Shown here: positions 31,758 through 32,731 of the stretch, piece after piece
How the letters are laid out: each line of letters begins with the position of its first letter
How positions within the stretch are numbered: position 1 is the stretch's first letter
NCBI GenBank assembly: GCA_018058425.1
Contig: JAGOZX010000033.1
Span: forward strand, 1 to 32,731
DNA length: 32,731 bases
Direction: 5' to 3'
From: Sebaldella sp.
Lineage (GTDB): Bacteria; Fusobacteriota; Fusobacteriia; Fusobacteriales; Leptotrichiaceae
The notes under the pieces: model-generated
The model's input: the letters and a program-made list of their open reading frames with translations, nothing else
Told to the model about the DNA's origin: nothing
Databases searched by the model: none
Made by a program: the position numbers and the translations under genes

Positions 31758-32731
31758 TTATCCTTCATTAATATATTGTATAAAATTATAAAATCCATTT
31801 TTACCTGCTATATCATCTTTAAAAACACCGCAGTCTTTTAATACGTGAGAAAATGTACTTCCTATTGCTGTATTAATTATCTGATCTATATTTTGGGAAG
31901 TAATATCTTTATTTATAAGAACAAATTTTTTACACCAGTCTAAATGCTTAGATACATTCTTATCTTTTTCTATTAATTCTAGTGAATTCTTACTAAAAAG
32001 ATATTCTTTTATTATATTCATTTCTTCTTTTAATCTGCCGGGTAACACGGCAAGCCCCATTACTTCAATCAATCCAATGTTTTCTTTTTTTATATTATGA
32101 TACTCTTCATGTGGATGAAATAAACCAAGAGGATGCTCTTCTGTTGTCCTATTGTTTCTTAAGACAAGATCAAGTTCAAACTTTCCATCTTTAAATCTAG
32201 CTATAGGTGTAATTGTATTGTGTCTTTCTTTTTCAGTATAATTTAATATATTATTTTCTAAATCAGAGTAATCTATCCATTTTTTTAATATGAGATCAGC
32301 TAATTCTAAAAGATCCTGTTTATCTCCATTGAGTCTTATCACAGAGAGCGGCCATTTTACAATTCCAGCCTTTATGTTTGGATAGTTGATAAATTTTATT
32401 TCTTCTTTTATTTCAGCCTTTTCCATTGGGAAAATATGCTTTCCACCTTGAAAGTGATCATGTGATAATATTGATCCCCCAACTATAGGCAGATCGGCAT
32501 TTGAACCAATGAAATAATGTGGAAATTTTTCTATAAAGTCTATTAATCTTTCAAAACAATTATTATCTATTTTCATTGGCCTATGTTCTTCGGATAAAAT
32601 AATACAGTGTTCATTATAGTAAGTATAAGGAGAATACTGTAAAAACCATTTTTCACCTTTTAATTCAATAGGCACTATACGGTGATTCTGCCTGCCGGGA
32701 TGTTTTAGAGTTCCCATATATCCTTCGTTTT
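31758..32731 (-). CDS. galT: UDP-glucose--hexose-1-phosphate uridylyltransferase, Gram-positive type (5' end outside window)
   Basis: GalT exchanges UMP between UDP-glucose and galactose-1-phosphate in the Leloir pathway. The visible 324 residues are the C-terminal two thirds of the ~500-residue GalT family 2. They include [20 protein letters not shown], the [16 protein letters not shown] block, and [20 protein letters not shown]. The frame continues past the Met at 32717 as NEGY before the window ends, so that Met is internal. The gene stops 13 nt before the ATPase start, so the two form an operon and link the ATPase to sugar use. Confidence 0.9.
   Translation of the reverse strand, partial: NEGYMGTLKHPGRQNHRIVPIELKGEKWFLQYSPYTYYNEHCIILSEEHRPMKIDNNCFERLIDFIEKFPHYFIGSNADLPIVGGSILSHDHFQGGKHIFPMEKAEIKEEIKFINYPNIKAGIVKWPLSVIRLNGDKQDLLELADLILKKWIDYSDLENNILNYTEKERHNTITPIARFKDGKFELDLVLRNNRTTEEHPLGLFHPHEEYHNIKKENIGLIEVMGLAVLPGRLKEEMNIIKEYLFSKNSLELIEKDKNVSKHLDWCKKFVLINKDITSQNIDQIINTAIGSTFSHVLKDCGVFKDDIAGKNGFYNFIQYINEG

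Overview
The window is very AT-rich DNA in which nearly all genes have strong AGGAGG-type ribosome binding sites. An OmpA-type domain fragment points to an outer membrane. Gene content and codon style best fit a member of the Fusobacteriota, possibly Leptotrichiaceae (Leptotrichia or Sebaldella-like). This is inference: no rRNA or other marker gene is present.

Positions 1 to about 6160 are an accessory region that looks like a graveyard of contact-dependent (polymorphic) toxin/immunity cassettes. It starts with the open 3' end of a large toxin gene and its putative immunity gene. Then come C-terminal toxin remnants, each directly upstream of an immunity-type gene: 3266-3382 before 3393-3902, 4006-4346 before 4360-4894, and 5050-5151 before a frameshifted DUF2247 gene, which is followed by a CPCC-type Cys-rich gene. 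An intact IS3-family element (1956-3265) sits inside. At least three more partial copies of its left end lie between the cassettes, two of them fused to the same terminator hairpin.

Positions 6161 to 7955 are a gene-poor transition with a truncated OmpA-like gene, a small membrane protein, three poly-G/C tracts and several hairpins. Just before ilvD lies a 52-codon ORF whose first 22 codons are mostly Ile/Leu/Val. It is followed by an intrinsic terminator, which looks like a branched-chain amino-acid attenuator.

Positions 7956 to 23498 form one long co-directional branched-chain amino-acid biosynthesis cluster: ilvD, ilvA, ilvB, ilvN, leuA, cimA, a metallophosphoesterase, leuC, an SH3-like protein, an exported protein, leuD, leuB, a class I/II aminotransferase and ilvC. 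It ends at a terminator. It encodes valine, isoleucine and leucine synthesis, with two routes to 2-oxobutyrate (threonine deaminase and citramalate synthase). The aminotransferase is a candidate for the last step.

Positions 23700 to 29250 (+ strand) hold a CynX/NimT-type MFS transporter, a neutral-ceramidase-like protein paired with a SIS-domain sugar-phosphate protein, gpmA, an aldo/keto reductase and a nitroreductase. From 29303 to the end the genes are on the minus strand: an NlpC/P60 hydrolase and dtd, sharing a strong promoter, then a UgpC/MsmX-type ATPase and the 3' part of a Gram-positive-type galT that runs off the window.
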